From Willaertia magna (Eukaryota > Heterolobosea > Eutetramitea > Acrasida > Naegleriidae), in NCBI GenBank assembly GCA_902984215.1, contig CADWAF010002318.1, positions 1 to 12,522 on the forward strand: a DNA stretch of 12,522 nt. Direction: 5' to 3'. Below the pieces are notes generated by a model. The model saw only the letters and a program-made list of their open reading frames with translations, did no database searches and was not told the DNA's origin. Below are positions 1-7,391 of this stretch, in pieces. How positions within the stretch are numbered: the stretch's first letter is position 1; each line of letters opens with the position of its first letter. The position numbers and the translations under genes are program-made.

Positions 1-2
1 AA

Positions 3-1478
3 AAAAATACAGAATTTAATTTAAAAGGTTTAAAAAATAATTTTGCAACAGAATTTATTCCATTACAATGTGTAAATTTTAAATACACAAAAATTTATAC
101 ATGTTCTTCTAATTATGTAGTTTTTAAATCACAAAGAAATGAAATTTATAATTTAAATTCCTTTATTGTACAAGCTATCATTAATTTTTGTAAAGAAGAA
201 TATAAAAAAATTACAAATTTAGAAAATTTAGAAAATTTAAATTTAGAAACAAAAAATTTATTATTTAAAAATTTAAAAACAAATGAAATTTATACATTAG
301 AAAATTGTACTTGTTTAAATTTAGAAAAAACTTTTATAAAAATTGGTTGGTTGACTAATCATTGTAATGTTGATATTTATTTTGATACAAATAAAATTTT
401 ATTATTAGATTTAAATAATAAATTAAATATTATACAAATAAATAATAGAACTGGTGAAATTAAAAAAATTAATTTTAATGAAAAAATTAAATTTATTTTA
501 ACGGGACCGTTGGGAAACGATTGTTGTATTGTTTTGGAAAATAATAAAGTTATTGTAAGTGATAATTTAGAGAGTGAAGAATTGACATTTTATAATTTAC
601 AAAATAATTTAGAAAATAATTTACAAAAATATGAAATGATTTGTGGTTCTAGAGGTGGAAGTGGTTTTTGTCTTGTTGTAAAGGAAAATCACGTGATTAA
701 TAACGATCACGTTAATAATAACATTGGTGATAAAACAACAACAATAAATACCATTTATGGAAGAGGAGTAGATACTTTAGGTGGATATGGCGCTAATTTC
801 AATTCACACAATCAATCTTTCATTAAAATAAATAGTCCTCTAATACAAAAAGAACAATCACCAATCATTTCAGTAAAAGCTGGTTATTGGCATCATCTCT
901 TTTTATTAGAAAATGGTAAAGTCATTGGTGTTGGATATAACGTTTTAAATCAAACAAATGGTGAGATATTTGGTACTCAAAATATTTGTGATTTTACTTA
1001 TTGTATGTTAGATCAATTCATTCCAAATTTAGGTAAAATTAAAAAGATTGGATGTTCTTCAAGAGGAACTTATTTTTGGAATGAAAAGGACGAAATTTAT
1101 TTTATTGGTGAAGTTGTTGAAAAGTTTGGAGAATCCTTACGAATGAAAATTAATGGAAATGTCAGTAATGTTTATAAAATGGAATTGAAATCATTAAGGG
1201 AACAATATGGAAGTGTTGTTGCTTTTGCTGGTGGTTCTGCTGGTAGTGTTGGTGGTTATGGTAAAAAAGAAGATTATTTTCCAAATGAAGTGGTTTGTGG
1301 AGGATGGCATTATTTTATTGCTTATGATAAAGATGTGGATGATGATGGTAAGGGTTCAAAGGATTTAAAGTACTTTTTTATGAAATTAAAGGAAATGAGT
1401 GGTAAGGTTGGTAGTAGTGCTAATGATGATGATGGTGATGGATTGAATAATTTACTGTGTGATATTAGTTTTAATTAA
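3..1478 (+). CDS. RCC1-like beta-propeller protein, 5' end outside window
   Basis: The frame is open from nucleotide 3 to the TAA at 1476-1478 (491 visible residues), with no in-frame ATG before position 351, where there is only a TTG. The start must lie upstream of the window or behind an upstream intron. Several degenerate RCC1 repeats are visible, of the form hydrophobic-x-G-x-x-(H/S/Y)-x-x-hydrophobic-x3-G-x-V-hydrophobic. The clearest is at 868-960 (KAGYWHHLFLLENGKVIGVG). Others lie near 99-160, 495-570, 636-790 (CGSRGGSGFCLVV then IYGRG), 1042-1110 (KKIGCSSRGTYFW) and 1291-1340 (VVCGGWHYFIAY). The family folds as a beta-propeller used for protein or chromatin interaction and, in true RCC1, for Ran GDP/GTP exchange. 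I see nothing that makes this copy a Ran exchange factor. The tail is rich in Gly, Asp and Ser. The first third is very AT-rich (Leu TTA, Asn AAT, Lys AAA), with simple Leu-Glu-Asn repetition. Family assignment is fairly secure; function is unknown. Confidence 0.75.
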   Translation, partial: KNTEFNLKGLKNNFATEFIPLQCVNFKYTKIYTCSSNYVVFKSQRNEIYNLNSFIVQAIINFCKEEYKKITNLENLENLNLETKNLLFKNLKTNEIYTLENCTCLNLEKTFIKIGWLTNHCNVDIYFDTNKILLLDLNNKLNIIQINNRTGEIKKINFNEKIKFILTGPLGNDCCIVLENNKVIVSDNLESEELTFYNLQNNLENNLQKYEMICGSRGGSGFCLVVKENHVINNDHVNNNIGDKTTTINTIYGRGVDTLGGYGANFNSHNQSFIKINSPLIQKEQSPIISVKAGYWHHLFLLENGKVIGVGYNVLNQTNGEIFGTQNICDFTYCMLDQFIPNLGKIKKIGCSSRGTYFWNEKDEIYFIGEVVEKFGESLRMKINGNVSNVYKMELKSLREQYGSVVAFAGGSAGSVGGYGKKEDYFPNEVVCGGWHYFIAYDKDVDDDGKGSKDLKYFFMKLKEMSGKVGSSANDDDGDGLNNLLCDISFN

Positions 1479-1491
1479 TAAATTATTATTT

Positions 1492-1497
1492 AATAAA
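1492..1497 (+). terminator. Putative poly(A) signal of the RCC1-like gene
   Basis: An AATAAA hexamer lies 14 bp after the RCC1-like stop codon, in a short A/T-only stretch. It could also be chance in AT-rich DNA. Confidence 0.3.
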
Positions 1498-1531
1498 TAA
1501 TTAGTTTTTTTTGTAAAATATATTCCACACA

Positions 1532-1565
1532 TTTTACGGTCCGTGTTTGTTTTACGGTCGTACGA
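1532..1565 (+). promoter_or_regulatory. Direct repeat and palindrome upstream of the Crinkler-like gene
   Basis: The 10-mer TTTTACGGTC occurs twice (1532-1541 and 1550-1559), with starts 18 bp apart. The first copy runs into an odd-centred inverted repeat (ACGG-T-CCGT, 1535-1543). The second runs into the perfect 8-bp palindrome TCGTACGA (1558-1565), which ends 9 bp before the ATG at 1575. This GC-containing block stands out in a 96-bp AT-rich spacer and looks like a binding site for a dimeric regulator. That role is inferred. Confidence 0.4.
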
Positions 1566-1574
1566 TAAAAAAAA

Positions 1575-4281
1575 ATGGAAAAACAACCAAAGCAGAAGGA
1601 TGAATTATTCCAACAAATGATAAATAGAAAAATTAAGAAGGCAGTGGATGGTGCAGTATTCGAAGTATGCAAAGAGAAAACTTTTGATATAAAACAAACA
1701 GAAATAAAAATAACTGATTTTATTAAGAAAAATAATTTCTTCAAATGTTCATCAACAGCAAACACAGGGTCGGTATTTAAGGACAAATTAGATTTAGATA
1801 TTGATTGTTCTACGCAATTTAATTCTAAATTTCAAATTGAAGATTACATAAGCAGCGATAAAGCTGAAGAAATAATTGAACAAATGAGTCATAGAAACAA
1901 CGATGGCAATCAATTAATGAAAACAGATAATTTAATTATTATACAATCAACAATGTCAGGAAAAACATCATTTGTTTTAAAAAGAATGATTAGAGATTTT
2001 GCTGTCATTCATATTTCTCCAAATAATGATTTAATGTTTATTAAACTTATTGAGGCAATTTTTAAAAATTTGGAAAGTTTGACATATTCAAAAATTTTCA
2101 CTGGTTTGTCACAAAAATATACGTCAAAACAAAAGTGGAACTTTTTACTTGAGATTGATAGAATTGGAAGATACCTTTCAAAAGCATTTCTTCGTAGTTA
2201 CTATAGAGCATATCACTGGTGGATAGATAATGAGAGTAAGTTTTATTATTTGTTACAAAAGTAGCTTTAACTATTTAGCTTTCATTAATTTGGCAAAGAA
2301 TTTTCATATTCCTTACAAGGAAATAAAGATAAACAGGGAATCATTGAATATATTTATGAATAATACATTCAATAAACTTGTTTGTCACCATTTAATGCAT
2401 GACATATTGGTGGCTTTCTTTTTGGAAGACTGGCAATTTAAACTAAATTACAAAGAATTCAAAGAAGAATTCAATGAAGAATTCAATGGTTATAAAGGCT
2501 CAGAAAAGTTAATTTTTCATATTGACGAGTACCACTTTTATAACGAAATTGGAAGTGGAGTATTTATTCATCAACAATTGAAAGATTACGTAAGGAATAT
2601 GAAAAACTATGAAAAACTAATACAAGCCGTGAGTTTGAAGAACCTCAGTGGTAAGAAGTGGAACGTAAAAATTGGAGATGACAACTATATTGATGTCAAA
2701 GAAAAGGAACTTAATGAAACAACATCTGAAGAAGAAGAAGATGAAAATAGCATTTATTTAAGGCCAACGAATTTACTATTTGGAATAGCTTATCACTCGT
2801 TTGTTGAATCGCCAGGCTTTGTATTTTCTTCCACTTTCTACACTCACATTCACCAAACCATTCAAAAAAGTTCTCGGTATAACAAAATGCTAATAGAGTT
2901 TACTTCTACTCCTTATGCCGAAAATGTGACAACAATTAAAGAGTATATGAATTATTATCTTAATGATAAAGTTCAACAATGCATTGAAGAAAAGGATTTG
3001 TTTCAAACTTTTGTTGGAAATAGATTTGGGGTGCTTGGAATATTTATAGCAAATCTACAAAAATTTAAAGTCACACCAACACCAGTGACTATTAGAACAC
3101 AAATAATCAACAGCTATAAAGAATGTATGGGCATCCTTGTTGACAGATTTAAATTAAAATTTAAGAACAAACAAATAACAGAGTCAGTGTTGGGTATTTT
3201 GTTTAGAATAATGGAGGCAAGAGATAGCAAAGGTATTTTGGCCTCTCTGATAAAGGATGATGCTAAGGCATTAGTTGACATTGGACTACTTTCTATTGCT
3301 TCTATGACAGATCAATCATATTACATAGATCAGTCATGTTGTTGCATAGAACCATTGGGTCACTCTGCTGTAGTGGAACTATTAAAAGAAAATATTATTT
3401 TAGACCGTTTAATAAAAACAGCTACTAAAGAAATTTTGACAAGAGGAAATCATGATTTTGAAGGTCTAATCCCTTATTCTTTTGAAGATTTAGCTCGTCT
3501 TTTGTTAATGAGAAACAAAAACAAAAGTTTTATAGAGGTTTTTGAAGTTTTAAAACCAGAATTGGACCACTGCGATATTGAGGAAAGTAAAAGAATAGTG
3601 ACATTAGAAGAATTATTAAAAACGAAAATATCAGTAGAATATTTTCTTCATAGTGATAAGAATTTTGGAAAATTAATGCAACAACAGCAAGAAATTAACA
3701 AGGGAATCAGATTTGGTGACCACTGTGGTTATTGTGTAACACAAACAAAATTATACAATTCTTCGATATTACTGCCAATTCTTTTGCAGGTAAAGTGTAA
3801 CACTAAGGGAAAAGACACATTGTCAAATGATGAATTTTACGAAACCTTACTCTCCATAGATCCTCTAGCTATTTATCACTGTGACAATGAAAAATATCAT
3901 TTACTTAAATCCATGCTTGAATTTGGCACTTTTATGGGAGGAGATTTATGTTTTATTAGGATTATAATCACAAAGCTTCCACCGAGTCAAAATGTTTTAA
4001 ATAATGTGATGAAGCACAATGTTGCACATCCTGTTCAACCAATTATTATTTGCTATCCTGAAGACAAATCTGAATTCTTTTCTTCAAAGGTGAAACAAAT
4101 GTTGAAGATGACAACAGAAGACAACAACAAAAAAAGAAAAGGGACTAAAGAAAATAACAAGGAAAATCAAAGCAAATCTAAGGAACTTCATCCACTATTA
4201 ACAAAATATAAAACTGGAAACTTTTCAGTCACAAAGTCAGACATGAAAAAGACAAAAGATGTGAATTTTAATTTGTTCTAA
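1575..4281 (+). CDS. Crinkler/RHS-like P-loop NTPase fused to a PD-(D/E)XK-like nuclease domain
   Basis: Two exons (1575-2235 and 2279-4281) join in frame across a 43-nt GT-AG intron to give 887 residues. Walker A is QSTMSGKT (124-131, with the usual first Gly replaced). Walker B is LIFHIDE (298-304). A G-N-R-F box (467-470) resembles the conserved Arg-containing GRxRF box of this class. Downstream come acidic helix-start residues E615 and E623, a candidate acidic residue D701, and P-I-L-L-Q-V-K with Q724 and K726. This order matches the restriction-endonuclease-fold domain that follows the NTPase in Crinkler and trypanosome RHS proteins, a class traced to transposon NTPase-nuclease pairs. 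The tail is Lys-rich (NKKRKGTK) and may be a nuclear signal. No LFLAK-type Crinkler N-terminus and no signal peptide are visible. The role (genome defence, selfish-element remnant or effector) cannot be told from sequence. Start chosen: the first ATG after the spacer, in AAAAAATG context. Confidence 0.65.
2236..2278 (+). other. Intron of the Crinkler-like gene (43 nt)
   Basis: Donor GTAAGT, acceptor TATTTAG, with a branch-like CTTTAAC about 8 nt before the acceptor. Removing it joins codon phase 1 exactly to the downstream frame and gives ...WWIDNE-T-FINLAKNF. The nearer AG at 2263-2264 gives the wrong frame. Confidence 0.85.
2451..2488 (+). repeat. Short 12-nt tandem repeat inside the Crinkler-like gene
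   Basis: GAATTC recurs at 2455, 2467 and 2479 with a period of exactly 12 nt, encoding the repeated unit E-F-(K/N)-E. It is an in-frame minisatellite with three imperfect copies, between the Walker A and Walker B regions. Confidence 0.7.
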
Positions 4282-4395
4282 GCAAATGGAAACAAACTAG
4301 GGCAAGGTATTGGAAAGGAAATAATTGAATGTAACAGTGACAAATTAGATGGACAGCCTACAAGAAAAAGAAACAAAGATGATTTACAGAATTAA
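4282..4395 (+). other. Open in-frame extension after the Crinkler-like stop codon
   Basis: Directly after the TAA at 4279-4281 the same frame stays open for 37 codons to a TAA at 4393-4395. Base composition is coding-like, less A/T-rich than typical spacer DNA here, and a basic run TRKRNK is encoded. It may be former coding sequence cut off by a recent stop, a readthrough extension, or chance. The rest of the 230-bp convergent gap (4396-4511) is plain AT-rich sequence in which I see no gene. Confidence 0.35.
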
Positions 4396-4511
4396 ACAAA
4401 TATTACATCTTTGATAACTATCTATTAAATATTGCTTATGTTAACTTGATAAACTAGTTGACCTAATTCCAGTTCACCATAAAAACATTATTATTGTATT
4501 AATTGTAGGAG

Positions 4512-6227
4512 TTAAAATAAAGATATTTCTTTTTCGTTTGGTGTAACTATTTGCAATATTTGTTTAGCACTTTCCAATTTTTTGTTGACTAAAGGTTTTA
4601 GAGCTGTCATAACAATATCCAATAAGATACTGTGTCTATTCATTTCATTTTCCTCTAATATTTCTTTGTTATTCTTTTTTGAACAAACACTATTATACTT
4701 TAATATTGCATTTGTAAAGAACATGTGTTCATCTTTACAAAGCTCTTTAATTATTTTAAAGTATTGTTCCATTGTCATTTCTTTTACATTCTCTTTACAA
4801 TATTTGTCAATTTTATCCATTAAATTTTCAATATAACTAACAACCTTCATTAATCTATCAACAACTACATTATTAAATGCTTCTAATCGTTTTAAATGTT
4901 CTTCTGAATGAATATGAGGTAATACATCATCTAATTTATTTTCTAAAATTAAAATCCAAACCCTTCCTTCCCTCATTGCCTCAGTTTGTAGCATTTCATT
5001 CGTTTTATGAATATTTAAATACCAATCTGATTTAATTTTAAACATAAAACCACTTTTTAAAACCATAACATATCCTTCATTTCCCTTTTCCATTTCAATT
5101 TCCTTTTTTATTTCTTTAATTGTTTTAGCTTTTAATATCTTTTCATTTGAACATTCTTTTACATAATTAATCTTAAAGTGTTCTGAAGTCTTCTTTAATT
5201 CTTCATAAGGTAAGAAATCACCATTAATTGTATGTCTTAAAGCTAGACATGATAAGAACGGTGTATTTCCATAATTTATTACAACGCGATGTTCTGGAGA
5301 GAAATATTCAAAGAGTGGTGAATATCCCTTATTCATCCAATGCACACAAAATAAAATTAATTGTTTTGTATTTTCTGACAAACAACAATTGGAATGGCCA
5401 TTTGTTAATAATAATGATAATAATTGATTCTCCAAAGAATTTTCATTCGTAAATTCTATAAATAGAGGTATGCTTTCATTTTGTAAATAATTTTTACAAT
5501 GAAATATTGGTAATCTACTTTCATGTGAAGAAATTCGTTTTTCATGAAATAATGTTGAATTTTCTTCTCTTTCCTTTTCATCTAAAGGTAAACTTGGTAA
5601 ATTATAAATAAATTCTTCAATTGATTGGGCGTGTTCATTTTGATAGCCCAATTTCGTTCTGAAACGAAAACGAAAACTAATAAAACTTTCTTCTTGTTTT
5701 TCTATTGTTGAATTTGTTAATTTTGTTTCTTTTATAAACTCAATACATGGTGTACATAAGCTACCATCTAATTTTTCAAGTAAGATAAAGGGTTTTTCAT
5801 TTGGGAATTGTAGTTTAGTTTGTGTTAAAAGTTTTTCAACCACTGTCAATGAAGATTCTTTTCTTTCATCTAAATTAAAGAATTTAGGCATTGATCTAAT
5901 AATTAATCTTTTAGTTTCTTTATCAAAAACTAATCCTCTTATTTCTCTTCTAATCATTCTTTTTGTCAATTCTTCTTTTTCTAATTCAAAACTTAAAACT
6001 TTCTTTTTGTCAACTTCTATTTCATTAAACTCAATGGAAGGAAAACTATCGCTGGAAACTATTTTATAACTTGCAAATATAAAATTACCTTGTTCCTGAA
6101 AAACAAAGCCTTTCGCTTCTTTAATATTTTCTTTCACTTCATCTAAATGATTAATTGTTGGATATTCCAATCTAATCAATGATGATGCGTTTTTATTGCC
6201 GTAACTAGCCTTTTGATTTTCTAACAT
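4512..6227 (-). CDS. T4 Rnl1-type RNA ligase (stand-alone, ATP-dependent)
   Basis: An intronless 571-residue protein with the complete Rnl1 signature. RREIRG (93-98) is followed by RSMPKFFNLDE, as in the T4 RNA ligase 1 N-terminus. Motif I is EKLDGS (151-156) with nucleotidyl Lys152. A TKLGY...A segment lies near 191-200. Motif III/IIIa is LFEYFSPEHRVVINY (305-319), motif IV is EGYV (384-387) and motif V is FKIKSDWY (396-403). Rnl1 enzymes adenylate Lys and then join 3'-OH to 5'-PO4 RNA ends, classically at cut tRNA anticodon loops; the fungal Trl1 ligase domain is related. No kinase or cyclic phosphodiesterase domain is fused, so other enzymes must heal ends. About 95 residues (roughly 205-300) are inserted between motifs I and III compared with the 374-residue T4 enzyme. 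The helical tail (about 410-571) fits an RNA-specificity domain. Start: ATG in AAAAAATG context, 41 bp from the divergent hydratase ATG. Confidence 0.88.
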   Translation of the reverse strand: MLENQKASYGNKNASSLIRLEYPTINHLDEVKENIKEAKGFVFQEQGNFIFASYKIVSSDSFPSIEFNEIEVDKKKVLSFELEKEELTKRMIRREIRGLVFDKETKRLIIRSMPKFFNLDERKESSLTVVEKLLTQTKLQFPNEKPFILLEKLDGSLCTPCIEFIKETKLTNSTIEKQEESFISFRFRFRTKLGYQNEHAQSIEEFIYNLPSLPLDEKEREENSTLFHEKRISSHESRLPIFHCKNYLQNESIPLFIEFTNENSLENQLLSLLLTNGHSNCCLSENTKQLILFCVHWMNKGYSPLFEYFSPEHRVVINYGNTPFLSCLALRHTINGDFLPYEELKKTSEHFKINYVKECSNEKILKAKTIKEIKKEIEMEKGNEGYVMVLKSGFMFKIKSDWYLNIHKTNEMLQTEAMREGRVWILILENKLDDVLPHIHSEEHLKRLEAFNNVVVDRLMKVVSYIENLMDKIDKYCKENVKEMTMEQYFKIIKELCKDEHMFFTNAILKYNSVCSKKNNKEILEENEMNRHSILLDIVMTALKPLVNKKLESAKQILQIVTPNEKEISLF

Positions 6228-6268
6228 TTTTTAGCGCCAAAAGATTTTTTAATTCATTTTTTGAAAAA
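6228..6268. promoter_or_regulatory. 41-bp bidirectional spacer with an E2F-like site
   Basis: This is all the DNA between the divergent start codons of the RNA ligase (-) and the hydratase (+). It contains TTTTGGCGCT on the minus strand (6233-6242), which matches the E2F/DP consensus TTTSGCGC and lies 5 bp upstream of the ligase ATG. The rest is A/T runs. The 5' UTRs must be extremely short or the promoters must extend into the coding regions. Confidence 0.5.
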
Positions 6269-7002
6269 ATGTTGAGAAATAGGAAGAACCTATTGGTGAT
6301 GGGTAGTTTTTTGAAAAGGAAGATGAATGGAGTTCACCAAGCTAACGGTATTGTATTCAATAATAGTGGAAAGCAATTTTTTCACACTTTAAGCTCATCA
6401 TATAATAGCGATCGTCCTGTAATAATGGAAAGAAAAGAAGTGAAGATTGGAGAATCGGCAGAGTTAGAAAAAGCTTTTACTGAAAAAGATGTAGAATTAT
6501 TCGCCAATCTTGTTGGTGACTTCAATCCGGTACATTTTGATTCGGAATATGCAAAGCAAGGGGTATGTATCATTAGTTAACTTTTTACTAGTCAGAGATT
6601 AACTTTCTTTAAGGGAGTATTTGAAGATAAAGTAGTTCATGGCGTTTTAGTTTTTGGCTTACTTAGTACACTTGCTGGAACTATTTTACCTGGAAAGGGA
6701 TCTATCTTTATGTCCCAAGATATTAGATTTGTTAGACCAGTATATATTAATGAACTTGTAAAGGCAAGTATTACACTCAAAGAAGCTCATTCCACAATGA
6801 AAAGTGGTGATAAGAAAGTAGTTTTTGTTTTCAATACTGAAGTAAGAAAATCAAATGGTGAAATTGCTCTTACTGGACAAGCAAGAATATACCATCCAAA
6901 TGTAAGTATAATTGTTATCCCATCTAACAATAATTATCATCCCATTTCCCCTTTCTTCATTCCCCATTCATCATTGTCCCATAGCTTTCATTGGTGGAAT
7001 AA
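6269..7002 (+). CDS. MaoC-like (R)-specific hydratase, HTD2-type, probably mitochondrial
   Basis: Three exons (6269-6562, 6614-6901, 6985-7002) give 199 residues. The hydratase-2 motif LVGDFNPVHFDSEYA (81-95) holds catalytic Asp84 and His89. VVHGVLVFGLLS (105-116) forms the following hot-dog helix. Residues 1-50 are basic, Ser-rich and lack acidic residues until Asp48, as expected of a mitochondrial presequence. Size and pattern fit the 3-hydroxyacyl-thioester dehydratase (HTD2) of type II mitochondrial fatty-acid synthesis, which removes water from 3-hydroxyacyl-ACP. A peroxisomal role is less likely because there is no C-terminal SKL-like signal. The gene is divergent from the RNA ligase and followed 53 bp later by the cytochrome b5 ATG. 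The last exon codes for only five residues (LSLVE); retaining intron 2 would instead give a longer tail ending at 7030. Confidence 0.82.
6563..6613 (+). other. Intron 1 of the hydratase gene (51 nt)
   Basis: Donor GTATGT, acceptor CTTTAAG, branch-like ATTAAC near the 3' end. Splicing (phase 0) joins YAKQG to GVFEDKVVHG and restores the continuous MaoC fold. Confidence 0.88.
6902..6984 (+). other. Intron 2 of the hydratase gene (83 nt)
   Basis: Donor GTAAGT, pyrimidine-rich body, acceptor CCCATAG, and a CTAAC near the 5' side. Phase 0. It is the longest intron in the window and precedes an 18-nt last exon. The donor is strong; the exact acceptor is the less certain part. Confidence 0.65.
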
Positions 7003-7003
7003 A
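6998..7003 (+). terminator. AATAAA overlapping the hydratase stop codon
   Basis: The hexamer AATAAA contains the TAA stop (7000-7002). With only 53 bp to the next ATG, a very short 3' UTR is expected, so this is the likeliest poly(A) signal if the organism uses AATAAA. Confidence 0.3.
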
Positions 7004-7055
7004 AAATATAATTTATTCTCCAAACGGTAAACTGTTCATGAGTTTTAGAATAAAA

Positions 7056-7376
7056 ATGGCTGAACAAACAACAACAAGTAATGTAACAGTTATTTCAAAA
7101 GTGGAATTTGAACAACACGGTGAAACACATAAAGATCCTTGGATTATGGTAAATGGTGGAATATATGCGATTAAGGATTATCAATTTGAACATCCAGGTG
7201 GTAGTGATATTTTGTTAGATTTTGCGGGAAGAGATGCTACTAAATCTTTTGAAAGTATTGGACATAGTGAAAGTGCAATACAGGAGATGAGAAAATTATT
7301 AGTTGGAGTTTTAGAAGGTCATGAAGATAAATTGAATAATAAATCAGTAGAAGGAGGTAATTGTGTCATTTGTTAA
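7056..7376 (+). CDS. Cytochrome b5 with C-terminal CaaX box (prenylated form)
   Basis: An intronless 106-residue protein. The heme-binding b5 core spans about 10-90, with HPGG at 46-49 (axial His46) and a second axial His70 in SIGHSE. The spacing of 24 residues equals that of microsomal b5. The protein should carry single electrons to desaturases, P450s or similar partners. Unlike common b5s it has no hydrophobic tail. A short polar linker leads to Cys-Val-Ile-Cys at the very end (103-106), a CaaX box suited to prenylation, so it probably binds membranes by a lipid. The ATG at 7056 (AAAAATGG context) was preferred to the in-frame ATG at 7038, which would add MSFRIK. Coding sequence further upstream in this frame runs through the hydratase intron and is not used. 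Confidence 0.88.
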   Translation: MAEQTTTSNVTVISKVEFEQHGETHKDPWIMVNGGIYAIKDYQFEHPGGSDILLDFAGRDATKSFESIGHSESAIQEMRKLLVGVLEGHEDKLNNKSVEGGNCVIC

Positions 7377-7391
7377 ATAAATGCAAATAAA
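7376..7391 (+). terminator. Putative poly(A) signals of the cytochrome b5 gene
   Basis: AATAAA occurs at 7376-7381, sharing the last A of the stop codon, and again at 7386-7391. A small inverted repeat TGCAA/TTGCA (7382-7396) lies on the same spot. Short 3' UTR inferred. Confidence 0.3.

Noticed and set aside
219..245. Tandem GAAAATTTA-like repeats near the left end
   Set aside because: Low-complexity Leu-Glu-Asn coding sequence typical of AT-rich genes, not a separate repeat element.
351..353. TTG as start codon of the RCC1-like gene
   Set aside because: The frame is open upstream to nucleotide 3 with repeat-like coding sequence, so the gene is cut by the window edge and TTG is just a Leu codon.
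687..698. Palindrome AATCACGTGATT with an E-box core
   Set aside because: It lies inside the RCC1-like coding sequence and next to a degenerate copy of itself; no sign of a regulatory role.
1490..1786. Minus-strand reading frame of about 98 codons, and other frames opposite genes (4582-4836 +, 5228-5452 +, 6382-6573 -, 7849-8055 -, 10929-11126 -, 12215-12487 -)
   Set aside because: Each overlaps a well-supported gene on the other strand and shows no recognisable domain; they are shadows.
2230..2278. Separate gene beginning at the ATG at 2230
   Set aside because: This ATG lies at the exon 1/intron boundary; splicing 2236-2278 joins both reading frames into one NTPase-nuclease protein with Walker A in the first part and Walker B in the second.
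3787..3796. CAGGTAAAG inside the nuclease region as an extra splice donor
   Set aside because: The frame is open through it and it encodes the Q-V-K motif; removing downstream sequence would destroy the nuclease core.
6912..7037. N-terminal extension of the cytochrome b5 reading frame
   Set aside because: This stretch covers the hydratase intron, its last exon and the spacer; the b5 protein is complete from the ATG at 7056.
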